A stretch of DNA of 64,000 bases, taken from positions 186,001-250,000 of the forward strand of contig NZ_JACEOG010000002.1 of the NCBI RefSeq assembly GCF_013868155.1, read 5' to 3'. This document shows, piece after piece, positions 47,280-56,370 of the stretch. The notes beneath the pieces are model-generated. The model searched no databases, had not been told where the DNA came from, and was given only the letters and a program-made list of their open reading frames with translations. Each line of letters starts with the position of its first letter. Positions within the stretch are counted from its first letter, which is position 1. The translations under genes were made by a program, and so were the position numbers. Source of the stretch: Aeromicrobium phoceense. GTDB lineage: Bacteria > Actinomycetota > Actinomycetes > Propionibacteriales > Nocardioidaceae.

Positions 47280-49579
47280 TGGTGCGCAAGCCTCCGGTCG
47301 ACGACCCGAACGACGACGCCATCGAGGTCACCGGGCTGAAGAACTGGGCCGCCGGCCTTCCCGGCGTCCTGCACGCGATGCGGCCGGCGCTCAGTGCGAT
47401 GGGCGTGGCGCGGACGGCGAAGCTGCTCACGTCGATCAACCAGAAGGACGGCTTCGACTGCATGAGCTGCGCGTGGCCCGACCCGGGCCGGCGCCACTCG
47501 GCCGAGTTCTGCGAGAACGGCGCCAAGGCGGTCACGTGGGAGGCGACCCCGATCACCGTCCCGCGCGAGTTCTGGGCCGAGCACACGGTGCACGACCTGG
47601 CGGAGAAGAGCGAGTACTGGCTCGGCCAGCAGGGCCGGCTCACCGAGCCCGTCTACAAGGCGCCGGGGGAGGACCACTACCGGCCGGTGTCGTGGGACGA
47701 GGCGTTCGCGCTCGCGGCACAGGCGCTCAACGGCCTCGACCACCCCGACCAGGCGGCGTTCTACACGTCGGGTCGTGCCTCCAACGAGGCCGCCTTCGTC
47801 TACCAGCTGTTCGTGCGCGCCTTCGGCACGAACAACCTGCCCGACTGCTCGAACATGTGCCACGAGTCCACCGGCACGGCGATGGTCGAGACGATCGGCG
47901 TCGGCAAGTCCACGATCACGTACGAGGACGTGCCGCAGGCCGACCTGATCATCATCATGGGTCAGAACCCGGGCACCAACCATCCGCGGATGCTGTCGGC
48001 GCTGGAGCGCGCCAAGCATGCCGGCGCGTCGATCATCGCGGTGAACCCGCTGCCCGAGGCCGGGCTCATCCGGTTCAAGAACCCGCAGAACGTGCGGGGC
48101 GTGATCGGCAAGGGCACCACGATGGCCGACCAGTTCTGCCAGATCCGTCTCGGCGGTGACGGGCCGCTGCTGCAGGCGGTGATCCAGCGCGTCCTGGCCG
48201 CCGAGGACGCGGCGCCCGGCACCGTGCTCGACCACGACTTCATCGAGCAGCACACGTCGGGGCTGGAGGAGCTGCGCGCGAGCGTGGCCGACCTCGACGA
48301 CGCCGCGGTGCACGCGGCCACGGGGCTGACCACCGAGGAGATCGACGAGTTCGCCCGGCGCTACCTCGCCGCCGACCGGGTCATCGTCACGTGGGCGATG
48401 GGGCTGACCCAGCACACCCAGGCCGTCGCCACGATCAAGGAGATCATCAACTTGCTGCTGCTGCGGGGGCACATCGGCCGCCCGGGCGCCGGTGCCTCGC
48501 CGATCCGCGGGCACAGCAACGTGCAGGGCGACCGCACGATGGGCATCTGGGAGAAGATGCCCGAGAGCTTCATGGACGGGCTGGCCGCCGAGTTCGGGTT
48601 CGAGCCGCCGCGGAAGCACGGCTTCGACTCGGTCAACGCGGTGCGGGCGATGCAGCGCGGCGACGTGCGCTTCTGGATGTCGCTGGGCGGCAACTTCGTC
48701 TCGGCGATCTCGGACACCGGGGCGGCCGAGGCGGCGCTGCGAGGCACCGCGATGACCGTGCAGGTCTCCACGAAGCTCAACCGCTCGCACGGGGTCACCG
48801 GCGAGGCCGCGCTGATCCTGCCGACGATCGGCCGCACCGAGATCGACCGCCAGGCCTCGGGCGAGCAGTTCGTCACCGTCGAGGACACGGTGTGTGCCGT
48901 GCACGCCTCCCGCGGCCGGGTCGAGCCCGTCGCCGACACACTGCTGTCCGAGGTGGCGATCGTGAGCCGGCTCGCGCGGGCCACGCTGGGGGACCGGCAG
49001 CCGATCGACTGGGCGGCCTTCGAGGCGGACTACCGGACGATCCGGCACCACATCAGCCGCGTCGTCCCGGGCTGCGAGGACTACGAGCGCAAGGTCACCG
49101 ACGCGGACGGGTTCGTCCTGCCGCACGGGGCCCGCGACTCACGCACCTTCGACACGGCCACGGGGCGCGCGATGTTCACCGCCAACCGGTTCGAGCCGAT
49201 CACGCTGGCGCCCGGCCGCCTGCTGCTGCAGACGGTGCGCTCGCACGACCAGTTCAACACCACCATCTACAGCCGCAACGACCGCTACCGGGGCATCAAG
49301 TCGGGGCGCGACGTGGTGTTCGTCCATCCCGACGACCTGGCCGAGCGCGGCCTCGCCGACGGCGACCTCGTCGACGTGTCCAGCGAGTGGCCCGACCAGC
49401 CCGACCGGGTGCTGCGGGGGTTCCGCGCCGTGGCGTTCCCGACGGCCCGCGGCTGCGCCGCCGCCTACTTCCCCGAGGCCAACGTGCTCGTGCCGCTGGA
49501 CTCCACCGCGCGCGACTCGAACACCCCCGTCTCGAAGGCGGTCGTCGTCCGCATCGAGCCCGCCGCGACCCTGCGCTGA
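47279..49579 (+). CDS. FdhF/YdeP family molybdopterin oxidoreductase
   Basis: A 766-residue bis-MGD oxidoreductase of the YdeP/FdhF-like family. A Cys pair near the N-terminus (DGFDCMSCAWPDPGRR, about residues 58-73) is family-typical. The molybdopterin domain has FYTSGRASNEAAFVYQLFVR, DCSNMCHESTG, MGQNPGTNHPRM and, in the C-terminal domain, RSHDQFNTTIYSRNDRYRG. It lacks the classical N-terminal 4Fe-4S CxxCxxxC set of NAD-linked formate dehydrogenases, and no electron-transfer subunits are adjacent. Substrate unknown; E. coli YdeP is linked to acid resistance. Confidence 0.88.
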   Translation: MVRKPPVDDPNDDAIEVTGLKNWAAGLPGVLHAMRPALSAMGVARTAKLLTSINQKDGFDCMSCAWPDPGRRHSAEFCENGAKAVTWEATPITVPREFWAEHTVHDLAEKSEYWLGQQGRLTEPVYKAPGEDHYRPVSWDEAFALAAQALNGLDHPDQAAFYTSGRASNEAAFVYQLFVRAFGTNNLPDCSNMCHESTGTAMVETIGVGKSTITYEDVPQADLIIIMGQNPGTNHPRMLSALERAKHAGASIIAVNPLPEAGLIRFKNPQNVRGVIGKGTTMADQFCQIRLGGDGPLLQAVIQRVLAAEDAAPGTVLDHDFIEQHTSGLEELRASVADLDDAAVHAATGLTTEEIDEFARRYLAADRVIVTWAMGLTQHTQAVATIKEIINLLLLRGHIGRPGAGASPIRGHSNVQGDRTMGIWEKMPESFMDGLAAEFGFEPPRKHGFDSVNAVRAMQRGDVRFWMSLGGNFVSAISDTGAAEAALRGTAMTVQVSTKLNRSHGVTGEAALILPTIGRTEIDRQASGEQFVTVEDTVCAVHASRGRVEPVADTLLSEVAIVSRLARATLGDRQPIDWAAFEADYRTIRHHISRVVPGCEDYERKVTDADGFVLPHGARDSRTFDTATGRAMFTANRFEPITLAPGRLLLQTVRSHDQFNTTIYSRNDRYRGIKSGRDVVFVHPDDLAERGLADGDLVDVSSEWPDQPDRVLRGFRAVAFPTARGCAAAYFPEANVLVPLDSTARDSNTPVSKAVVVRIEPAATLR

Positions 49580-49580
49580 C

Positions 49581-49900
49581 GTGGTCTCGATACGCCGCTC
49601 GCTGCGCTCGCGAGCTACTCGACCACCGGGTCGGCAGCCGGTGGTTGAGTAGCGGGGCGAGGGACGACCTGCGCTGAGCTGGTCTCGATACGCCGCTCGC
49701 TGCGCTCGCGAGCTACTCGACCGCCGGGTCCGCGCTAGCGGGGCGAGGGATGACCTGCGCTGAGCTGGTCTCGATACGCCGCTCGCTGCGCTCGCGAGCT
49801 ACTCGACCACCGGGTCCGCGGTCGGGCACTACTCGACCACCGGGTCGGCAGCCGGTGGTTGAGTAGCGGGGCGAGGAACGAGCCCGCGTATCGAAACCAC
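49581..49900. repeat. palindromic repeat array between convergent genes
   Basis: This 323-bp gap holds three copies of a 42-bp unit (49583, 49681, 49767) starting ggtctcgatacgccgctcgc and ending gagctactcgacc, spaced 98 and 86 bp. CTACTCGACCACCGG pairs with CCGGTGGTTGAGTAG to form long hairpins. The array is framed by inverted ends: GTGGTCTCGATACGC (49581-49595) and GCGTATCGAAACCAC (49886-49900), 14 of 15 matching. It looks like a REP/MITE-type repeat common in Nocardioidaceae intergenic DNA; it may also terminate both convergent genes. Confidence 0.85.
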
Positions 49901-49902
49901 GC

Positions 49903-51120
49903 TCACCGGGCGAGCGGGTCCGCCGTCTCGGTGTGGGAGCCCGCCGAGCGCGGGAGCAGCCAGGCCACCGCGAGTCCGGGCACGGCCCACAGGGCCATGA
50001 CGAGCAAGGCCGTGGCCGGGTCGCCGATCGCCAGCTGGACGGTCAGCACCACGAGCACCGCGCCGAGGTTGCCCGCGAGGAGCAGCAGGCCCGTGACGGT
50101 GCCGGCGCGCGTGGGCCCGACGTGCACCTCCGACCAGTCGAGCACCACCGGCAGCGTGCCCATCAGCATGAAGCCGACGAGCGCCAGACCCACGTAGACC
50201 AGCCACACCGGCTGGGTCGCCGCGAGCGTCAGCATCACCACGGCCAGCGTGGCGGTCGCGCCGATGGCCACCGTCCGCCGGGCGTCGCGTGCCGCCGCGA
50301 GGCTCGGCAGCACTGCCGCGCCGGCGATGCCCGCGAGGGTCATCGTGGCGATGACGGGTCCGGCCAGTCCGGGATGCCCGAAGTCCACGAGGATCGAGTC
50401 GAGCCACGTCGCGATCCCGTTGTAGATCCCGAAGCCCAGGAACAGCAGTCCCGCCATCTTCCAGACCAGCCGGTCCGAGCGCAGTGCCCCGAGGCCCGCA
50501 CGGCCGAGGGTGTCGACGGAGTGGGCGGGCAGCCGCAGGCTCGCCAGCACCGCGGCCGCGGCCGCGGTCGCGAGGACGGCGTGGGACACCAGCAGCAGGC
50601 GGAAGCCGCCCGCGTCCACCAGCAGGCTCGACGTCAGCACCGCGACGAGGATTCCGGCGTACTGCGCGCCGGCCGCCACCGAGATGGCGGTGGTCTGCTC
50701 GCGCGGGGGGAAGTGGCGCGCCGCCACCTTCGTCAGCGCGTTGAGCACGAGCGGCTGTCCGATCGACATGATCAGCTGGCCCGCCAGGATCGTGCCGTAC
50801 GAGGAGGGGTCCAGCGCGCGCACGATCGCTCCGGCCGCGGTGAACAGCGCACCGGCCGCGAGGGCGCGCTCGTACGAGCGGTCCATCCAGCGCCCGGCCG
50901 GGATCGCCAGCAGCACGAAGGCCGCGGCGTTGACCACGGCGAGGTCGCCGACGGCCCCCTCCGAGACGCCCAGGTGGTCGGCCGTCTGGGGCGTGACGGC
51001 GGCGAAGGTGAGCCACAGGACCTGCGTGGTCGTGACGAGCAGCGCGAACGCGGCAAGGGCCAGCCAGCGGGTCGCGAGGACGCGAGCGGCGTGGTCGGTC
51101 GGCGGGGGAGTCCGGGCCAT
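49903..51120 (-). CDS. MFS transporter
   Basis: A 405-residue 12-TM major-facilitator protein. It starts ATRWLALAAFALLVTTTQVL, has AIPAGRWMDRSYERALAAGA as the loop 2-3 signature (near residues 70-90) and a similar inner-loop region mid-protein. Resembles nitrate/nitrite or cyanate-type permeases in the first helices, but the substrate is not determinable. ATG at 51120 chosen. The repeat array lies directly behind its stop. Confidence 0.85.
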   Translation of the reverse strand: MARTPPPTDHAARVLATRWLALAAFALLVTTTQVLWLTFAAVTPQTADHLGVSEGAVGDLAVVNAAAFVLLAIPAGRWMDRSYERALAAGALFTAAGAIVRALDPSSYGTILAGQLIMSIGQPLVLNALTKVAARHFPPREQTTAISVAAGAQYAGILVAVLTSSLLVDAGGFRLLLVSHAVLATAAAAAVLASLRLPAHSVDTLGRAGLGALRSDRLVWKMAGLLFLGFGIYNGIATWLDSILVDFGHPGLAGPVIATMTLAGIAGAAVLPSLAAARDARRTVAIGATATLAVVMLTLAATQPVWLVYVGLALVGFMLMGTLPVVLDWSEVHVGPTRAGTVTGLLLLAGNLGAVLVVLTVQLAIGDPATALLVMALWAVPGLAVAWLLPRSAGSHTETADPLAR

Positions 51121-51162
51121 GCTGCGCACGCTACTGGCTGGAGCGCCCCCTACGGTGGATGC

Positions 51163-51795
51163 GTGAACGACGATCTCTTCGCGGCCGCCGAGGTCATCGG
51201 GATCGTCGCCTTCGCGGTGTCGGGCGGGTACGCGGCCGTCCGCGCCGGAATGGACTGGCTCGGCGTCGTCGTGCTGGCCGTCGTGGTGGCGGTCGGCGGC
51301 GGCACGCTGCGCGACCTGATGCTCGGGATCGAGCCGGTCTGGTGGGTCAGCGCGCCCGGGATGCTGATCGTCGCGGCGGTGACGTCACTCGTGGTGATCG
51401 CCGTGGCGGCCCGGCATCCGCAGTCGAAGGTCGACTCCTGGCGCATCGTCCTCTACGCCGACGCCGTGGGGCTCGCCGCGTTCACCGTCACCGGGGCGTC
51501 GATCGCCCTCGCGGAGGACGTCCGTCCCTGGGTGGCGATCGTCTTCGGCGTCATCACCGGCACCGGCGGCGGCGTGATCCGCGACGTGCTGGTGCGCCGC
51601 AAGCCGCAGGTCCTCGTGGGCGAGATCTACGCCCTGGCGTCCATCGCCGGGGCGGCGCTCTACGTGATCCTGCTCGAGACCACGGTGCCCAGCGGGGCCG
51701 CCGCGCTGTCCGCCGCGGCCCTCGTGCTGGTGGTCCGCGCCGGCGCCATGCGCTGGCACTGGCACCTGCCCCGATTCCCCGAGCCCCATGCCTGA
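51163..51795 (+). CDS. trimeric intracellular cation channel (TRIC/UPF0126) family protein
   Basis: A 210-residue membrane protein with about seven helices and the internal duplication of the YadS/YicG/TRIC family: FAVSGGYAAVRAGMDWLGVV with AVGGGTLRDLMLG, and a second half with FTVTGASIALAED and TGTGGGVIRDVLVRRKP. The two GGGT/VxRD motifs mark the pore helices. These proteins conduct potassium or other cations. Start GTG at 51163; short divergent spacing from the MFS gene. Confidence 0.9.
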   Translation: MNDDLFAAAEVIGIVAFAVSGGYAAVRAGMDWLGVVVLAVVVAVGGGTLRDLMLGIEPVWWVSAPGMLIVAAVTSLVVIAVAARHPQSKVDSWRIVLYADAVGLAAFTVTGASIALAEDVRPWVAIVFGVITGTGGGVIRDVLVRRKPQVLVGEIYALASIAGAALYVILLETTVPSGAAALSAAALVLVVRAGAMRWHWHLPRFPEPHA

Positions 51796-51832
51796 GACCC
51801 GCCCGACCCACCGACCCACCGAGGAGCACCGG

Positions 51833-53611
51833 ATGTCCGACCGCGCCGAACGCGCGCCCCTGGAGGAGCTGTGGCGACGGTACGACCGGTACCGCAAGCG
51901 GCTCGTCCTCGCCGTCGTGCTCTCCACGGTCAACAAGGTCGCCGACGTGGTGCCCGAGCTGCTGATCGGCGCCGCGGTCGACGTGGTGGTCCGCGGCGAG
52001 GGGTCCTTCGTGGCGGAGGTGCTCGGCGTCGAGTCGCGCTTCGCCCAGCTGGGCTGGCTGGCCGCGATCAACGCGCTGGTGTGGATCGTCGAGTCGGCGT
52101 CGCAGTACTTCGCCGCCGTCACGTGGCGCGGCCTCGCGCAGTCGGTGGAGCACGACCTGCGGGTCGAGGCGTACGACCACGCGCAGCGACTCGACGTGCA
52201 CTGGCACGAGGGTCGCCCGCAGGGGTCGACGCTGGCCACCATCAACGACGACGTGAACCAGCTCGAGCGGTTCCTCGACATCGGTGCCCCCGCGCTGCTG
52301 CAGACCGCGCTCAACATCGTGCTGGTCGGCGCCGTCTTCGCGATCGCGTCGTGGGAGCTCCTGCTCCTGGCGTTCCTGCCGATCCCGCTCATCGTGTTCG
52401 GTTCGCTGTGGTTTCAGCGCCGGCTCGAGCCGCTCTACGCGCAAGTGCGCGAGCGGGTGGCCGACCTGTCGGGCCTCATCGCGGCCAACCTCGGCGGCAT
52501 CACCACGATCAAGGCGTTCACGGCCGAGGATCGCGAGCGCGATCGCGTGGAGCAGGCCTCGGCCGGCTACCGCCAGGCGAACGTCGACGCGATCCGGTCG
52601 TCGGCGGCGTTCGTCCCGCTGGTGCGGATGGCGATCCTCGTCGGCTTCACGTGCACGCTGCTCTTCGGCGGCTGGGCCACGCTGAACGGCGAGCTGGAGG
52701 TGGGCCTCTACTCCGTCCTGGTGTTCATGACCCAGCGCCTGCTGTGGCCGCTGACCGAGATCGCCGAGATGCTCGACCTCTACCAGCGTGGCCGCGCGTC
52801 GACCGCACGCATCCTCGCGCTGATCGACGAGCCCATCGACGTGCCGGCGGGCACGGTCGCGCTGCCCTCGCCGGTGGCCGGGCGCCTCGAGCTCTCCGGG
52901 GTCCGCGCAGGGTACGCCGACGGACCCGACGTGCTGCACGGCATCGATCTCGTGGTCCCGGCCGGCGAGACGCACGCGATCGTCGGTCCCACCGGCGCGG
53001 GCAAGTCGTCGCTGCTGCGCCTCATGCTGCGCTTCGACGACCCACGCTCGGGTGAGGTCAGCCTCGACGGCCGCGACCTGCGCGAGCTCGAGTGGGAGTC
53101 GCTCCGCGGCTCGATCGGCTACGTCTCGCAGGACGTGTTCCTGTTCGCCGGGACGATCGCGGAGAACATCGCGTACGGGCGACCCGGGGCCGACCTTGAG
53201 GCCGTCGCCGAGGCGGCCCGCCAGGCGGCCGCCGACGGCTTCATCGAGGCCCTGCCGCTCGGCTACGACACGTGGGTGGGGGAGCGGGGCGTCACACTCT
53301 CGGGCGGCCAGCGCCAGCGGCTCGCCCTGGCCCGCGCGCTCCTGCGCGACCCCGCCGTGCTGATCCTCGACGAGGCCACGAGCGCGGTCGACAACGAGAC
53401 GGAGGCCGCCATCCAGGTCTCGCTGCAGACCGCCACCCGCAACCGCACCGCGATCATGGTGGCCCACCGCCTCTCCACGGTGCGCCACGCCGACTGCATC
53501 TGGGTGCTGGACGCGGGCCGGATCATCGAGGCCGGGACTCACGACGAGCTCGTCGCCGCCCGCGGCGCCTACGCCGCCCTCTGGAGCGTGCAGACCGGCT
53601 CCGTCGCCTGA
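51833..53611 (+). CDS. ABC transporter, fused permease and ATPase (exporter type)
   Basis: A 592-residue half-transporter. The N-terminal type 1 exporter membrane domain has about six helices; coupling region NDDVNQLERFLD. The ATPase has Walker A VGPTGAGKSSLLRLM (near residue 385), Q-loop VSQDVFLFAG, signature TLSGGQRQRLALARALL, Walker B VLILDEATSAVD and H-loop VAHRLST. It probably homodimerises and exports lipids or drugs. ATG at 51833 follows GAGGAGC; an in-frame ATG at 51788 overlaps the TRIC gene and is less likely. Confidence 0.92.
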   Translation: MSDRAERAPLEELWRRYDRYRKRLVLAVVLSTVNKVADVVPELLIGAAVDVVVRGEGSFVAEVLGVESRFAQLGWLAAINALVWIVESASQYFAAVTWRGLAQSVEHDLRVEAYDHAQRLDVHWHEGRPQGSTLATINDDVNQLERFLDIGAPALLQTALNIVLVGAVFAIASWELLLLAFLPIPLIVFGSLWFQRRLEPLYAQVRERVADLSGLIAANLGGITTIKAFTAEDRERDRVEQASAGYRQANVDAIRSSAAFVPLVRMAILVGFTCTLLFGGWATLNGELEVGLYSVLVFMTQRLLWPLTEIAEMLDLYQRGRASTARILALIDEPIDVPAGTVALPSPVAGRLELSGVRAGYADGPDVLHGIDLVVPAGETHAIVGPTGAGKSSLLRLMLRFDDPRSGEVSLDGRDLRELEWESLRGSIGYVSQDVFLFAGTIAENIAYGRPGADLEAVAEAARQAAADGFIEALPLGYDTWVGERGVTLSGGQRQRLALARALLRDPAVLILDEATSAVDNETEAAIQVSLQTATRNRTAIMVAHRLSTVRHADCIWVLDAGRIIEAGTHDELVAARGAYAALWSVQTGSVA

Positions 53612-53620
53612 GGAGCGGTG

Positions 53621-55267
53621 TCAGCAGGTGGTCGTGGTGGGCTCGCCGGCGAAGCGGTCGGCGGTCCACGCGAGCAGCTCGCCGACGAACGGTGAGCCCT
53701 CGAGCAGCAGGTCGCCGTGGCCGCGGCCCGCGTAGGTGCGGTAGTCCAGCGACTGGCCGGCCGCGCAGCGCTCGCGCACGTAGGCGTCCTGCAGGCCGAG
53801 GGTGACGACCCGGTCGCTCTCACCCTGCGCGATCAGGACGGGCGCCTCCATCGTGCCGGTCGCGTCGTTCTCGCTGAGCCGCCGGCCCAGGCCCCCCTCG
53901 TACAGGGAGTTCGCCACGAATCGGTCCGCCATGATCCGCGCCTCGGTCACCGAGACCTTGGACGTGGGGGACCGCAGGCACCGGTCGGCGATCCGCTCCA
54001 TCGGCAGTCGCGCGCTGGCCCGGACGTGGTCGCCGGGCTCCACGTCGGGGTACGTCCCCGCGTACGCGGCCAGGGCGTAGGCGACGAAGATCGTGCCGAC
54101 GGGCCGGCGCTGGAGGTCGCGCAGGAACGTGGCCGGACTGCTGACCGGGGACATCGCGGCGACCCCGGCCAGCGGCACGTCGGGGGCGTAGCCGGGCTGC
54201 GTCATCGCGGTCCACAGGGCGGCATGGCCGCCCTGGGAGTGGCCCCACACGACGGTCTCGCTCGACAGCGACAGCTGCGGGATGCGGCGTGCGGCGCGGA
54301 CGGCGTCGAGCACCGAGCGTGCCTCGCCCGAGCCGATGAGGTACGGCTGGACGCCCCGCGTGCCCAGGCCCGGGTAGTCGGGCGCGACGACCGCCCAGCC
54401 TTGGTCGAGGGCCGCGTGGACGGCCTCGATGCCGCCCGCGCCGATGGTGCGCGTGCGGCGCAGGCTCGGTGCGCACCGGCGGTCGAAGCCGGTGGTGCCG
54501 TGCGCCCACGCCACCACGGACGGCCGGGCGCGGAGCCGCTCCCGGGGGACCGCGACCAGCGCGCTGGCCACCGTGGACTCGTCGCCCGCCTGCGTGGTGC
54601 TGTAGAGGATGCGCCACGCCCGCGCGCCCTCGGGCACGTCGGTGGTGAAGGGCTCGGCCCGCAGCAGCAGGCCGGGGGACCGGGGCGCCTCGTCGGGCGC
54701 GGTGTAGAAGCTGTCGGGCTTCGGCGCGGCCACCGTGACGGCGACCGTGTAGCCCGCGAGAGCGACCGCTGACACGAGCACGAGGCTCGCGACGAGGGGC
54801 CGCGGGACGCGCGCACCCAGCCGCGGGAATCCGAACAGCACGAGCCGCAGTCCCAGGACGACGCCGATCACGAACACCGTGACGTCGGGCCAGGCCAGCG
54901 CGAGGACGCCGAGGATCGCGAGCCCGGCGCCGAGGGCCAGCTCGGACCGGAAGCGCCGGCGCCTCACCCGGGCGAGTCCCTCGCCGATCAGCACCGCGGC
55001 GAACACGGTGACGAGGACGCGCACGTTCCAGTGCGGTTGGAGCGCCAGGACGACCGACGCGACGAGCAGGACGCCGCCCACCACCCGGTCGCGCAGGCGG
55101 GATCCGGTCAGCGCCTCGTGCGCGCCGATCACCGCGAGCCCGGCGACCGAGACGACCAGCAGGACGTCCATGGCGCTCAGCGGCCGCGCGATCAGCACGA
55201 CGCCGACGACGATCGCCACGGCGACGAGCGCGGGCGCGGCGCGGCGGCGGGATCGATCGGGACGCAT
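53621..55267 (-). CDS. membrane-anchored lipase: HdeD/DUF308-like membrane region fused to secretory-lipase domain
   Basis: A 548-residue fusion. Residues ~10-180 hold about six or seven hydrophobic helices in short pairs, as in DUF308/HdeD proteins (VAVAIVVGVVLIARPLSAMD; LGVLALAWPDVTVFVIGVVL). Residues ~200-548 are an alpha/beta hydrolase of the fungal/bacterial secretory lipase type: VVAWAHGTTGFDRRCAPS, the nucleophile in WGHSQGGHAALW (about residue 345), and a late RGHGDLLLEGSP supplying the likely catalytic His. The hydrolase should face outside. The fusion is unusual. Confidence 0.75.
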   Translation of the reverse strand: MRPDRSRRRAAPALVAVAIVVGVVLIARPLSAMDVLLVVSVAGLAVIGAHEALTGSRLRDRVVGGVLLVASVVLALQPHWNVRVLVTVFAAVLIGEGLARVRRRRFRSELALGAGLAILGVLALAWPDVTVFVIGVVLGLRLVLFGFPRLGARVPRPLVASLVLVSAVALAGYTVAVTVAAPKPDSFYTAPDEAPRSPGLLLRAEPFTTDVPEGARAWRILYSTTQAGDESTVASALVAVPRERLRARPSVVAWAHGTTGFDRRCAPSLRRTRTIGAGGIEAVHAALDQGWAVVAPDYPGLGTRGVQPYLIGSGEARSVLDAVRAARRIPQLSLSSETVVWGHSQGGHAALWTAMTQPGYAPDVPLAGVAAMSPVSSPATFLRDLQRRPVGTIFVAYALAAYAGTYPDVEPGDHVRASARLPMERIADRCLRSPTSKVSVTEARIMADRFVANSLYEGGLGRRLSENDATGTMEAPVLIAQGESDRVVTLGLQDAYVRERCAAGQSLDYRTYAGRGHGDLLLEGSPFVGELLAWTADRFAGEPTTTTC

Positions 55268-55307
55268 GGGGCTCCACCGTAGACCGACGGCCCCGCGCGG
55301 CGAGGGA

Positions 55308-56345
55308 CTACTCCCCGGGCAGCACCATGCCCAGCTGGGCCCGCACCTCGTCCATCAGGCCCATGACCCGCCGGGTCTCCGACCACGGCAGCAGCGGCGA
55401 CTCCGGCTGGCCCTCGGCCACGCACCGGGCGAGCTCGGCCGCCTCGAACCGCAGGCCCAGGCGCGCGTCGGGCGAGGCGGGCTCCCACGTGTCCAGCACA
55501 CGATCGGCGGGATCGACCAGACGGATCGCCGAGGGCTGGTAGAACGGCCCGTCGAGCTCGAGCCGGGCCTCGGTGCCGCTCACGCTCGCCAGCGTGGGCG
55601 AGGTCGCCGACATGGTGGCGCTGATGGCCGCGATCGCGCCCGACGCGTCGCGCAGACCGATGTTCTCCTGCTCGTCCACCCCCAGCGGCGTCAGGGTGCC
55701 CGTCGCACGGACCTCCACGATCTGCGGCATGAGCATCGCCGCGAGGTGCAGCGGGTACACGCCGAGGTCCAGCAGTGCGCCGCCGGCGAGCGAGGGCTCG
55801 GCCAACCGCGCAGGGCCGTCGGGGTAGAGCAGCTGCCCGTGGTCGGCCTGGACGAGGCGCACGTCGCCGATGAGGCCGTCCTCGACGGCCCGTCGCACGA
55901 CGTCGAACCCGGGGAGGAAGCGCGACCACATCGCCTCGACGCACGTCACGCCCGCCTCCTCGGCGGCCTCCAGCACCGCGTCGGCCTCGGCGGCGTTGCG
56001 GGTGAACGCCTTCTCGACCAGCAGGTGCTTGCCCGCGCCGATCGCCAGCAGGGCGTGCTCGAGGTGGGCCGAGTGCGGTGTCGCGACGTAGACCGCGTCG
56101 ACCTCGGGATCGCCGACGAGGTCCTCGTACGACCCGTGCGCCCGCGCGATGGCGAAGCGGTCGGCGAACGCGCGCGCCTTCGTGAGGTCACGGGAGCCGA
56201 CGGCCACGACCTGCTGCGTGGTGCCCTCCTGCAGCGCGGCGGCCATCACCGCGGCGATGCCCCCGGCGCCGAGGATGCCCCACCGCAGCGGCGGTGCGTC
56301 GCGAGGATCGGACGTGCGGGGCGCGGGGAGCATCATGCTCTGCAT
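55308..56345 (-). CDS. Gfo/Idh/MocA family oxidoreductase
   Basis: A 345-residue NAD(P)-dependent oxidoreductase. The Rossmann start is RWGILGAGGIAAVMAAAL (about residues 23-40), followed by VYVATPHSAHLEHALLAIGAGKHLLVEK-type sequence with the EK(A/P) catalytic lysine near residue 112. The C-terminal beta sheet binds the substrate, usually a sugar or inositol derivative. Start ATG at 56345 or the one three codons later. Divergent from the acyl-CoA dehydrogenase. Confidence 0.88.
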   Translation of the reverse strand: MQSMMLPAPRTSDPRDAPPLRWGILGAGGIAAVMAAALQEGTTQQVVAVGSRDLTKARAFADRFAIARAHGSYEDLVGDPEVDAVYVATPHSAHLEHALLAIGAGKHLLVEKAFTRNAAEADAVLEAAEEAGVTCVEAMWSRFLPGFDVVRRAVEDGLIGDVRLVQADHGQLLYPDGPARLAEPSLAGGALLDLGVYPLHLAAMLMPQIVEVRATGTLTPLGVDEQENIGLRDASGAIAAISATMSATSPTLASVSGTEARLELDGPFYQPSAIRLVDPADRVLDTWEPASPDARLGLRFEAAELARCVAEGQPESPLLPWSETRRVMGLMDEVRAQLGMVLPGE

Positions 56346-56370
56346 CGTAGGTCGATGGCAGGATCAGGGC

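Noticed and set aside
49581..49900. CRISPR array
   Set aside because: Units are 42 bp but spacing is irregular (98 and 86 bp), the intervening sequence is itself repeated and palindromic, and no cas genes are present.
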